Of a stretch of DNA of 8,451 bases, positions 1 to 5,740 are shown one piece after another. Source of the stretch: an uncultured Actinomycetes bacterium (lineage in GTDB: Bacteria > Actinomycetota > Actinomycetes > Nanopelagicales > Nanopelagicaceae); NCBI GenBank assembly GCA_903907665.1, contig CAIVOW010000048.1, positions 1 to 8,451 on the forward strand, written 5' to 3'. The position numbers and the translations under genes were made by a program. Each line of letters opens with the position of its first letter. The first letter of the stretch is position 1. The notes under the pieces are model-generated. The model ran no database searches, was not told where the DNA came from, and worked only from the letters and a program-made list of their open reading frames with translations.

Positions 1-2
1 AG

Positions 3-71
3 GATTCTCCGGTCTGGGGGTTAACGCTTTTGAATGTGCTCACTCACCCAAAATACAGCCTTTACGCATAA
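3..71 (+). CDS. 3' end of an upstream gene, product uncertain
   Basis: One frame is open from the window edge and stops with TAA at 69-71, twelve bases before the stem of a strong terminator; that spacing is what a real gene end would show. The 22 visible residues include a P-V-W-G-L-T stretch followed by a short hydrophobic run and H-P-K-Y. A W-G-x-T motif near the C-terminus is seen in CoA-pyrophosphatase-type NUDIX hydrolases, so that family is a guess, not a call. The other two plus-strand frames close at 22-24 and 92-94; the second of these runs into the terminator stem, which makes it a poorer candidate. Confidence 0.4.
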   Translation, partial: DSPVWGLTLLNVLTHPKYSLYA

Positions 72-82
72 AAGTAATTTTT

Positions 83-136
83 CGGGAAAAATAAAGCCGA
101 TTTAACTCATTTGGTGCTTTATTTTCCCGGCTTTTT
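83..136 (+). terminator. Rho-independent terminator
   Basis: The arm at 83-97 (CGGGAAAAATAAAGC) pairs with 116-129 (GCTTTATTTTCCCG). All 14 bases of the right arm pair, and one extra A bulges on the left. The loop is about 18 bases and a T5 run lies at 132-136. Only the plus-strand side has a T-tract, so it should end the transcript entering from the left edge. It also insulates the permease gene downstream, which must then have its own promoter between about 137 and 220; I could not pick a convincing -35/-10 pair there. Confidence 0.8.
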
Positions 137-180
137 GGCTCATCCTTTTCTTTAGATTCACCGAATTGCTCGACCATTAC

Positions 181-209
181 TTATCTAGCAGTTATCTAGC
201 AGTTATCTA
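181..209. repeat. 11-base tandem repeat upstream of the permease
   Basis: The unit TTATCTAGCAG occurs at 181-191 and 192-202, and its first seven bases recur at 203-209. The array ends 11 bases before the ribosome binding site of the permease gene, so it lies in the promoter or 5' leader. Function is unknown; a slippage-generated array or a repeated regulator site are both possible. Confidence 0.85.
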
Positions 210-219
210 TTTCAATGTC

Positions 220-226
220 GAAAGGA
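220..226 (+). promoter_or_regulatory. Ribosome binding site that sets the permease start at GTG 235
   Basis: GAAAGGA at 220-226 matches the anti-Shine-Dalgarno sequence and lies eight bases before GTG 235. An in-frame ATG at 226 overlaps this site, and a TTG at 166 lies upstream of the tandem repeat; neither has its own site. This is why the permease is started at 235. Confidence 0.7.
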
Positions 227-234
227 TGTATATC

Positions 235-1788
235 GTGACAGACCATCAATCTAATACCGCCGAAGAGAGCCGTTTAGGTGCTCTTGGATATCGCCAAGAA
301 CTTTCTCGAGTTCTGAGTAAGTTCGATAGCTTCAGCGTTGCATTCACATATCTCTCACCAATGGTGGGTATTTATTCGCTCTTTGTTCTTGGTGCTGGAA
401 GCGGCGGACCTCGCTATATCTGGCTCATGCTTGTTCCAGTAATTGGAATGTATTTTGTCGCAATGATCTTTGCCGAGCTAGGTAGCCATTACCCGGTATC
501 AGGGGCGTTGTATCAGTATGCTAAAAATTCGGTCGGTAAGAAATATGGATGGTGGGTCGGCTGGTTCTATTCAGTCGCACTTCTAGTAACAGTTGCAGCG
601 GTCGATACTGGCGTAGTTCCTTATCTCGCCGGGCTTTTGAATGACTGGTTCAAGATGACACTAGATCCATCAAAGCATTCGACAATCCTAATGCTTACTC
701 TCATACTGCTTGCGGTTCAGACATTCTTGAATGTTACTGGCGCAAAAATGATGGGACGAGTTGCTTCTATCGGCTCTTATGTTGAAATCTTTGGCACAAT
801 TGGAATCGCACTGATTCTTGCTGCTGCAGGATTCCACCACGGATTTGGTTTCCTCTTCACAACCCAAGGAGCTGAAAATGTCGCAACTAACTCACTTGGC
901 GTTGGCTTCGGGGGTCATTGGTGGTTAGGTGCAGCGCTTATCGCTGTAATGGCACCTGCATTTATTTTCTACGGATTTGAATCTGCTGGTGACGTGGCTG
1001 AAGAAACAGTAAACGCTTCACGTCAAGTTCCTCGCGCGATGCGTCAGGCACTTGTTGCTGGAGCCGTTACATCATTTGTTTTGGTTGCTGCCCTCTTGCT
1101 TGCAATTCCAAATGATCCGAAGAGCTATAAATTGGCTACTTCATTTGATGGTGGAATTCCATTTATTCTGCAATCTGCAATTCACTCAAAGGCGCTAAAA
1201 GATATCTTGTTGCTTGCGGTGATTTTCGCATTTTTCTCATGTGGATCATCAATTCTAGGCGCAAGCTCACGCATGCTCTATTCATATGCCCGTGATGGCG
1301 CCACACCTGCATCATCCATGCTTTCAAAGGTATCAACTCGCTTCCACACACCAGTAAACGCTCTGCTCGTTGGTGCGCTCGTTCCTTTGATCTTCACATT
1401 GCTTGTAAATGTCACGCCAAGCAAAGACATAAAGATTCTCTTTATGACTTATCCAGCTCACGTTTCTGCCCTAACGTCGCTAGTTTCATTCGGCGTAAGT
1501 GGTATTTACTTGGCTTTCTTGCTGACAGTTCTTGGTGCGCTAATCGCTCGCCGTCGCGGATGGACAGCTACGGGTCATTACACACTTGGCAGCAAGGGCA
1601 TGATGATCAACATTGTGGCCCTGGCATATCTAGTCATCATGTTTATTAATTTGGTGGCTCCGACAGGTCTTTCTAGCCCACGAGGCGCCCTCTTCAATCT
1701 AGATTGGGTTACTTTGATGGTTATTGCCGTGTTGGCCATAATTGGAGCGGTCGTTTACCAATTGGCTCCGGGGAACAAAAAGAAATAA
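235..1788 (+). CDS. APC-superfamily amino acid/amine permease
   Basis: This is an inner-membrane secondary transporter of the amino acid-polyamine-organocation superfamily, probably taking up amino acids or related amines with a proton or sodium ion. The 517-residue length fits the family, and about 12 hydrophobic segments can be counted between residues 36 and 510. Family marks are the F-A-E-L-G-S-x-x-P-x-S-G-A-L-Y-x-Y block after the second helix (79-95), the F-Y-G-F-E-S-A-G-D-V-A-E-E-T block (245-258), and S-R-M-L-Y-S-Y-A-R-D-G-A-x-P (345-358). The glycine-flanked FES..AEET version resembles the amino acid/choline (ACT) branch, which includes GABA, choline and amino acid carriers, but substrate cannot be assigned. 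The C-terminus ends in a positive K-K-K. The start is GTG 235. The CoA-transferase gene follows after 76 bases on the same strand and may be cotranscribed. Confidence 0.9.
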   Translation: MTDHQSNTAEESRLGALGYRQELSRVLSKFDSFSVAFTYLSPMVGIYSLFVLGAGSGGPRYIWLMLVPVIGMYFVAMIFAELGSHYPVSGALYQYAKNSVGKKYGWWVGWFYSVALLVTVAAVDTGVVPYLAGLLNDWFKMTLDPSKHSTILMLTLILLAVQTFLNVTGAKMMGRVASIGSYVEIFGTIGIALILAAAGFHHGFGFLFTTQGAENVATNSLGVGFGGHWWLGAALIAVMAPAFIFYGFESAGDVAEETVNASRQVPRAMRQALVAGAVTSFVLVAALLLAIPNDPKSYKLATSFDGGIPFILQSAIHSKALKDILLLAVIFAFFSCGSSILGASSRMLYSYARDGATPASSMLSKVSTRFHTPVNALLVGALVPLIFTLLVNVTPSKDIKILFMTYPAHVSALTSLVSFGVSGIYLAFLLTVLGALIARRRGWTATGHYTLGSKGMMINIVALAYLVIMFINLVAPTGLSSPRGALFNLDWVTLMVIAVLAIIGAVVYQLAPGNKKK

Positions 1789-1810
1789 GAGGAAATAAGA
1801 AGAAATAAAG
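1781..1810. repeat. 10-base tandem repeat across the permease stop codon
   Basis: Three adjacent ten-base units (AGAAATAAGA, GGAAATAAGA, AGAAATAAAG) begin inside the last codons of the permease. Each carries a TAA, at 1786, 1796 and 1806. Because the period is 10, the three stops fall in the three different frames, so translation in any plus-strand frame ends here. Confidence 0.85.
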
Positions 1811-1818
1811 ATAGTTAA

Positions 1819-1875
1819 GAGCGCGCGCTCGCCTCAGAGGCCTAGTACTTGCTAGGTTTAAGAGGTGGGCGCGCT
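1819..1875 (+). promoter_or_regulatory. GC-rich inverted repeats around the CoA-transferase start
   Basis: A perfect 12-base palindrome, GAGCGCGCGCTC, lies at 1819-1830. Its left part (AGCGCGC, 1820-1826) can instead pair with GCGCGCT at 1869-1875, enclosing the GTG start at 1865. Smaller stems lie inside: GCCT/AGGC (1831-1841) and CCTAG/CTAGG (1841-1856). No T-run follows, so this is not a usual terminator for the permease. It may limit ribosome access to the CoA-transferase start. The structure is read by eye only. Confidence 0.35.
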
Positions 1876-2959
1876 TTCTGATTTAATCATCGCTGATTTC
1901 TCGCGAGTACTAGCTGGCCCTTATGCCACGATGATGTTGGCAGATTTCGGCGCAGAAGTAATTAAAATCGAGCGACCCAAGACTGGCGATGACACTCGCT
2001 CATGGGGTCCACCATTTGATGCCGATGGAATATCTACCTACTTTCAATCCATTAATCGCAACAAATCTGGAATAACCGCCGACCTTCATACACAAGAAGG
2101 TATTAACAAAGCACGTGAGATCATTAGAAAAAGTTCTATTGTAATTGAGAATTTCGCTCCTGGAACGATGGAAGAATTTGGTTTTGGTTATGAAGAGTTA
2201 GCGAAAGAAAATCCTTCACTTATTTACCTTTCAATATCAGGATTCGGCAATCACGAGAACGCACGTCAATTACCTGGATATGACTTATTAGTCCAAGGCA
2301 TGAGTGGACTTATGAGTATCACTGGTGAAGATTCAGCGCATCCTACGAAAGTAGGCGTGGCATTGGTCGATGTTATTGCTGGGTTACATTCTGCGCTAGC
2401 AATTACAACCGCGCTCCATCACCGTGATAAAACAGGCTTGGGCCAAAAGATTGAGATTAATCTGATGAGTTCTGCTTTATCTGCAATGGTAAATCAAACG
2501 ACTGCGTACGCTGGCGCTGGGATAGTGCCAGTAGCTCTTGGAAATGCTCATCCAAGCATTGCGCCGTATGAATCTTTCGCGGCAAAAGATGGGCATCTGA
2601 TCATTGCAGTTGGTAATGATAAGCAATTTTCTGCGCTGGTAAATATTCTGGGCTTACAACCAGATATTCGTTTTTCAACTAATACCGAGAGAGTAAAAAA
2701 TAGAGAAGTGCTACACACACTAATTTCACAAGCACTTTCCTCAAGAACTGTTGCTACGGCTAGTGCAGAATTAATGGCTGCTGGGGTGCCGGCCGGACCA
2801 ATCAATTCGATTAAGGGCGCCATTGAAACAGCAGTAAAACTTGGATTAAACCCAATCATCGATATTGATGGAAGTAAGACGATTGCAAATCCAATTAATT
2901 TTTCAGTAACGCCCGTGGAATACAGGGCAGCTCCACCCTCACTTGGGCAGGATGATTAA
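1865..2959 (+). CDS. CaiB/BaiF family (class III) CoA-transferase, possible glutarate CoA-transferase
   Basis: Cytosolic enzyme that moves CoA from an acyl-CoA donor such as succinyl-CoA to a carboxylic acid. The N-terminal block D-F-S-R-V-L-A-G-P-Y-A-T-x-x-L-A-D-F-G-A-E-V-I-K-I-E (from residue 11) is the family hallmark. The motif V-G-V-A-L-V-D-V-I-A-G-L places an aspartate at residue 169, the position of the catalytic aspartate in CaiB and formyl-CoA transferase; T-G-x-G-Q-K-I-E-I-N-L follows. At 364 residues it is shorter than the common 390-430, ending right after P-P-S-L-G-Q-D-D, where relatives continue with a short helix. The start is GTG 1865: a stop lies in frame at 1859 and the next start would delete the hallmark block. 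Only a weak TAGG precedes it. A glutaryl-CoA dehydrogenase lies tail to tail, and such enzymes often activate glutarate, so that substrate is inferred. Confidence 0.88.
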   Translation: MGALSDLIIADFSRVLAGPYATMMLADFGAEVIKIERPKTGDDTRSWGPPFDADGISTYFQSINRNKSGITADLHTQEGINKAREIIRKSSIVIENFAPGTMEEFGFGYEELAKENPSLIYLSISGFGNHENARQLPGYDLLVQGMSGLMSITGEDSAHPTKVGVALVDVIAGLHSALAITTALHHRDKTGLGQKIEINLMSSALSAMVNQTTAYAGAGIVPVALGNAHPSIAPYESFAAKDGHLIIAVGNDKQFSALVNILGLQPDIRFSTNTERVKNREVLHTLISQALSSRTVATASAELMAAGVPAGPINSIKGAIETAVKLGLNPIIDIDGSKTIANPINFSVTPVEYRAAPPSLGQDD

Positions 2960-4125
2960 CGGAACGAAGAAATTCCAGTAAGTGCTTGACCAATAACTAA
3001 TTGATGAATCTCGTGGGTTCCCTCATATGTGAGAACTGATTCAAGATTAACCATATGTCGGAATATTGAATATTCGGTAGTAATTCCTGCTCCTCCGAGT
3101 ATGGAACGGCAGCTTCGCGCAATTTCTAAAGCGGTGTTTGCATTGTTGAATTTACCCATACTAATTTGCTCAGCAGTAACTTCATTTGCGTCTTTTAATT
3201 TTCCAATATGTAGGGCCAATAACATTGCTGTCGAGAGGTCGGTTGCCATTGTCGAGAGTTTGCCTTGAGTCAACTGGTGCTTGGCAATTGGACCATCAAA
3301 TTGTTCGCGTGTAGCGGCATAAGCCAGGGCTGTTTCAAATGAATCTCGAGCAGCGCCGACTGTTCCAAAGATAATCCCGAAGCGAGCCTCGGCCAAGCAC
3401 ATCAATGGTGCGCGAAGGCTGGTTGCAAGCGGCAATCGTGCGCTATCTGGAAGTCGCACATTGTCGAAAACTAGTTCGGCAGTTAATGAAGCCCGCAGCG
3501 ATAGTTTGTGTTTAATTAGATTTGCCTTAAATCCTGGTGTACTTGTTGCAACTACAAAGCCGCGAATACCTTCTTCAGTTTGGGCCCAAATGACGGCTAC
3601 ATCTGCAACTGTTCCATTTGTAATCCACATCTTTGTGCCATTGAGAATCCAATCATCGCCATCGCGTTTTGCGTTCGTCAGCATCCCGCTTGGGTTTGAA
3701 CCAAAATCAGCTTCAGTAAGCCCAAAGCAACCTATCACTTGGCCTTTAGCCATACGTGGAAGCCATTCTTGTTTCTGCTCCTCTGAGCCATACTCATGAA
3801 TAGCAAACATTGCTAGTGATCCTTGAACGGATACCAAAGAGCGTATTCCAGAATCTCCTGCTTCTAATTCCATGTTAGCTAGACCATATGATGTGGCATC
3901 TGTGCCTGCGCACCCATAACCCTGCAGGTGCATCCCAAGTAATCCGATAGATCCAAGTTCTAGCGCCAACTCGCGAGCAGGTAGTTCACCACTTTCAAAC
4001 CATTGCGCGATATCTGGCTTGATTCGATCATTAACGTATTGGCGAGTAACGGCTTGAATGGCTCGTTGTTCATCGTTGAGTTCGCGCTCAACTTTAATTA
4101 AATCAAATGGATGTTGTGTCGTCAC
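2956..4125 (-). CDS. gcdH: Glutaryl-CoA dehydrogenase (acyl-CoA dehydrogenase family)
   Basis: FAD enzyme that oxidises glutaryl-CoA and normally decarboxylates it to crotonyl-CoA and CO2, passing electrons to ETF; a late step of lysine, tryptophan and glutarate breakdown. At 389 residues it has the usual length. Marks specific to this branch over other acyl-CoA dehydrogenases are G-Y-G-C-A-G (69-74), E-L-E-x-x-D-S-G-x-R-S-x-x-S-V-Q (86-101), Y-G-S-E-E-Q (112-117), G-C-F-G-L-T-E (132-138), L-N-G-T-K-M-W-I-T-N (161-170) and T-Y-E-G-T-H-E (366-372). Glu368 matches the catalytic base; Glu88, Arg95, Ser96 and Tyr367 match residues lining the glutaryl carboxylate pocket in the human enzyme. It starts with GTG one base after the trhO stop, so it is probably coupled to trhO on one transcript; GTAGG just upstream may serve as ribosome site. 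Its TAA overlaps that of the convergent CoA-transferase gene. Confidence 0.92.
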   Translation of the reverse strand: MTTQHPFDLIKVERELNDEQRAIQAVTRQYVNDRIKPDIAQWFESGELPARELALELGSIGLLGMHLQGYGCAGTDATSYGLANMELEAGDSGIRSLVSVQGSLAMFAIHEYGSEEQKQEWLPRMAKGQVIGCFGLTEADFGSNPSGMLTNAKRDGDDWILNGTKMWITNGTVADVAVIWAQTEEGIRGFVVATSTPGFKANLIKHKLSLRASLTAELVFDNVRLPDSARLPLATSLRAPLMCLAEARFGIIFGTVGAARDSFETALAYAATREQFDGPIAKHQLTQGKLSTMATDLSTAMLLALHIGKLKDANEVTAEQISMGKFNNANTALEIARSCRSILGGAGITTEYSIFRHMVNLESVLTYEGTHEIHQLVIGQALTGISSFR

Positions 4126-4126
4126 T

Positions 4127-5035
4127 TTAGCCTACAAACTCTCTGTCATATTTCTGACTTAGATCGTGCCCACACTGAGTATTAGATTGATCAGCAGTGC
4201 AGTCATCACAGAGCAAAATTAATTTATGGCAAGCCTGGTTAGCGCAATTCCTGAAAAGCTTGGTCTTACCGCCACAATTTTCACATTCACCAATAATTTC
4301 AGGATTAACACTGAAATCCTGAACCATCCGATTATCAAATATATATAGCGAACCATCCCATAGTCCGTCATTGCCATACTTTTCACCGTAGCGAACGATG
4401 CCGCCCTTAATTTGATAGACCTCTTTGAATCCGCGGTTCACCATCACTGCTGAAAGAATCTCACAGCGAATGCCGCCCGTGCAATAAGTGACGATCGGCT
4501 TATCCTTGAGATGATCGTATTTCCCAGATTCGATTTCTCCGACAAAGTCGTGGGAAGTCTCAACGTCAGGAACTATCGCACCTCTAAATTTTCCAATTTT
4601 TGATTCAAAGGCATTTCGACCATCAAAGAAGACGACTTCATCGCCGCGTTCTTCAACGAGCGCGTTCACTTCTTCAGGGCGTAAGTGCTTTCCACCATTA
4701 ATGATGCCATTTTCATCAACTTTAATTTCAGTAGGGCTAGCAAATGCCACGAGCTCTTTTTTCACTCGAACGCTCAGACGAGGGAATTCAGTTCCCGTAC
4801 CTTGCGACCACTTAAAATCAATTTTCTTAAAACCAGGATAGAGCCGCGTTTGACGGATATATTTCCGCAATTTATCCATATCGCCACCTAAAGTGCCATT
4901 GATTCCATTCTCTGAAATCAAAATTCGCCCTTTTAAGTTTAAGTTCTCACATAAGTTTTGCTGCCACATTTTGAGTGCCAGCGGTTCTGCTATGGGCGTG
5001 AAGCCATAGAAGAGGATGACTTTCTGGAGATCCAT
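4127..5035 (-). CDS. trhO: tRNA uridine(34) hydroxylase TrhO (rhodanese family, YceA-like)
   Basis: TrhO hydroxylates U34 in the anticodon wobble position of several tRNAs using molecular oxygen, the first step toward 5-alkoxyuridine. From Met at 5035 the protein has 302 residues: an N-terminal domain with F-Y-x-F-x-P-I near the start and G-R-I-L-I-S-x-x-G-I-N-G-T (residues 36-48), a rhodanese domain with D-G-R-N-x-x-E and the active-site loop T-Y-C-T-G-G-I-R-C-E (Cys185), then a cysteine-rich tail (Cys251, 254, 264, 269, 276, 279, 288) that looks metal-binding. All are typical of the family. Two ATGs, at 5041 and 5035, are in frame. I choose 5035, because the promoter just upstream would place the transcript start on it and relatives begin M-x-L-Q-K. 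If 5041 is used, two residues are added. gcdH follows after one base, a pairing with no obvious metabolic logic. Confidence 0.92.
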   Translation of the reverse strand: MDLQKVILFYGFTPIAEPLALKMWQQNLCENLNLKGRILISENGINGTLGGDMDKLRKYIRQTRLYPGFKKIDFKWSQGTGTEFPRLSVRVKKELVAFASPTEIKVDENGIINGGKHLRPEEVNALVEERGDEVVFFDGRNAFESKIGKFRGAIVPDVETSHDFVGEIESGKYDHLKDKPIVTYCTGGIRCEILSAVMVNRGFKEVYQIKGGIVRYGEKYGNDGLWDGSLYIFDNRMVQDFSVNPEIIGECENCGGKTKLFRNCANQACHKLILLCDDCTADQSNTQCGHDLSQKYDREFVG

Positions 5036-5041
5036 ACCCAT

Positions 5042-5070
5042 ATTCTAGAGGTGAATTGTCTAGAGGTGAA
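5042..5070 (-). promoter_or_regulatory. Leaderless-type promoter of trhO
   Basis: On the minus strand TTCACC (5070-5065; four of six bases of the -35 consensus) is followed after exactly 17 bases by TAGAAT (5047-5042; five of six of the -10 consensus). Six bases later comes the A of ATG 5035, the expected transcription start, and no Shine-Dalgarno sequence lies upstream. Leaderless messages are common in actinobacteria. The -35 and -10 fall in separate copies of the 15-base repeat, and the -35 overlaps the perfect palindrome GTGAATTCAC (5066-5075), a possible operator. Confidence 0.55.
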
Positions 5071-5072
5071 TT
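5044..5072. repeat. Two-copy 15-base tandem repeat in the trhO promoter
   Basis: TCTAGAGGTGAATT occurs at 5044-5057 and again, exactly, at 5059-5072, separated by a single G. The duplication covers the -10 to -35 interval of the trhO promoter, so each copy brings a TTCACC-like and a TAGA-like element on the minus strand. It may have created the present promoter or doubled a regulator site. Confidence 0.85.
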
Positions 5073-5124
5073 CACAGCATTTTCTACCTCGTCTTAATGC
5101 TCAATTACTGACAGAATCTGAATT

Positions 5125-5361
5125 ATGAAGCGCAGGATTGCGATTGGGTTGGTGGTTGCAACTGTTCTCGCGACACCTTTTTCTGTTTTTTCTCAGCAGG
5201 TAACCCTGGCGGATGACTCGCAAGTCACGGAGGCGCCTACTTTGCCTTCTACTTCGCTAGTTGCACTTCCGTCCTTAGTTGACGATCCAGTTCCGGCAAA
5301 CGTAACACCTTCACTATCCAATATTTCCGCTGATCGCCCAAAGCCATATAAAGACCGATGA
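5125..5361 (+). CDS. Short ORF with signal-like N-terminus, 5' fragment of the SGNH pseudogene
   Basis: If translated, this gives a 78-residue protein: M-K-R-R, a hydrophobic stretch to about residue 23 that could act as a signal peptide or membrane anchor, then a low-complexity Pro/Ser/Thr/Val tail ending P-K-P-Y-K-D-R. No lipobox is visible. A stop lies in frame just before the ATG (5119-5121). There is no convincing ribosome site; TTCACA (5071-5076) is a -35-like match without a good -10. The tail continues in frame past the stop into recognisable SGNH sequence, so I regard it as a fragment of a broken gene; a retained secreted peptide is possible but unsupported. Confidence 0.3.
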   Translation: MKRRIAIGLVVATVLATPFSVFSQQVTLADDSQVTEAPTLPSTSLVALPSLVDDPVPANVTPSLSNISADRPKPYKDR

Positions 5362-5728
5362 CATGCCCAGCAGGATATGAGTAAATCCGAGTCATCGTGT
5401 ATTTATGGAAACCTAAATATACCTATCTGATACACCAGTCTCAACGGTTAATTCCGCTACATGTTTACAAACTCACTTAGATAGCATTGAAGCCTGCGCA
5501 ACTCCCTATGCGAAAGCAGTTTCACCAAACTGGTTAGCCGAAGAGCATCACGTGGCAACCATCGAGGGTATTACCTGGGTAGATCCGACTCCTTGGATTT
5601 GTTCAACTAATCCGTGCTCACCACTCTCTGGCAAATACGTCATTTATGTGGATGGCGGACATCTAACAGCAACTTTCGCATGGACACTCGAAAAGCCACT
5701 TTGGACGGAGCTGACTGCCACCCCTTAG
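5125..5728 (+). pseudogene. Degraded SGNH-domain acyltransferase/esterase gene
   Basis: Two pieces of one protein type can be read. The first frame (5125-5427) has a basic hydrophobic start, a Pro/Ser/Val-rich linker, then D-R-stop-H-A-Q-Q-D and S-S-C-I-Y-G-N. In SGNH domains fused to acyltransferase-3 membrane proteins this region normally reads D-G-C-H and C-x-Y-G-D, so TGA 5359 probably replaced a cysteine codon. The second frame (open 5417-5725, shifted by +1) gives L-S-D-T-P, paired cysteines, W-V-D-P-T-P-W-I-C-S, then Y-V-D-G-G-H-L-T-A-T-F-A, the C-terminal part with the catalytic Asp (5651) and His (5660). The section between, normally holding the G-D-S-H nucleophile block and roughly a hundred residues, is absent. 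So the gene has a stop, a frame change and an internal deletion. Intact relatives O-acylate surface polysaccharides. Whether a membrane domain once preceded it is unknown; nothing upstream encodes one. Confidence 0.7.
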
Positions 5729-5731
5729 AAT
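5726..5731 (+). promoter_or_regulatory. Candidate -10 box for the amidotransferase gene
   Basis: TAGAAT, the same hexamer as at trhO, ends ten bases before ATG 5741 and overlaps the stop codon of the SGNH remnant. A start site around A5738 would leave a leader of about three bases, and no Shine-Dalgarno sequence is visible. The only -35-like match is TTGGAC at 5701-5706 with a long 19-base spacer, so support is modest. Confidence 0.3.
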
Positions 5732-5740
5732 TTCCCTATT

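Noticed and set aside
181..209. CRISPR-like or attachment-site repeat
   Set aside because: The units are 11 bases, directly abutting with no spacers, and no integrase or cas gene is present.
166..234. Longer permease form starting at TTG 166 or ATG 226
   Set aside because: The extra residues are translated from the tandem repeat and lack family similarity; the only good ribosome site (220-226) fits GTG 235 and overlaps ATG 226.
1819..1856. Intrinsic terminator after the first permease
   Set aside because: Several GC-rich stems are present but none is followed by a T-run, and the CoA-transferase gene begins at once.
2548..2859. Open frame antisense to the CoA-transferase gene
   Set aside because: No recognisable domain and fully inside a well-supported gene; it is a by-product of codon use on the other strand. 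The same applies to frames opposite gcdH (3029-3268, 3461-3799), trhO (4685-4891), the SDR gene (6722-7357) and the permeases.
5036..5041. trhO start at the first ATG (5041)
   Set aside because: It lies directly against the -10 box, inside the expected discriminator; the ATG at 5035 matches both the transcription start and the family N-terminus. The choice changes only two residues.
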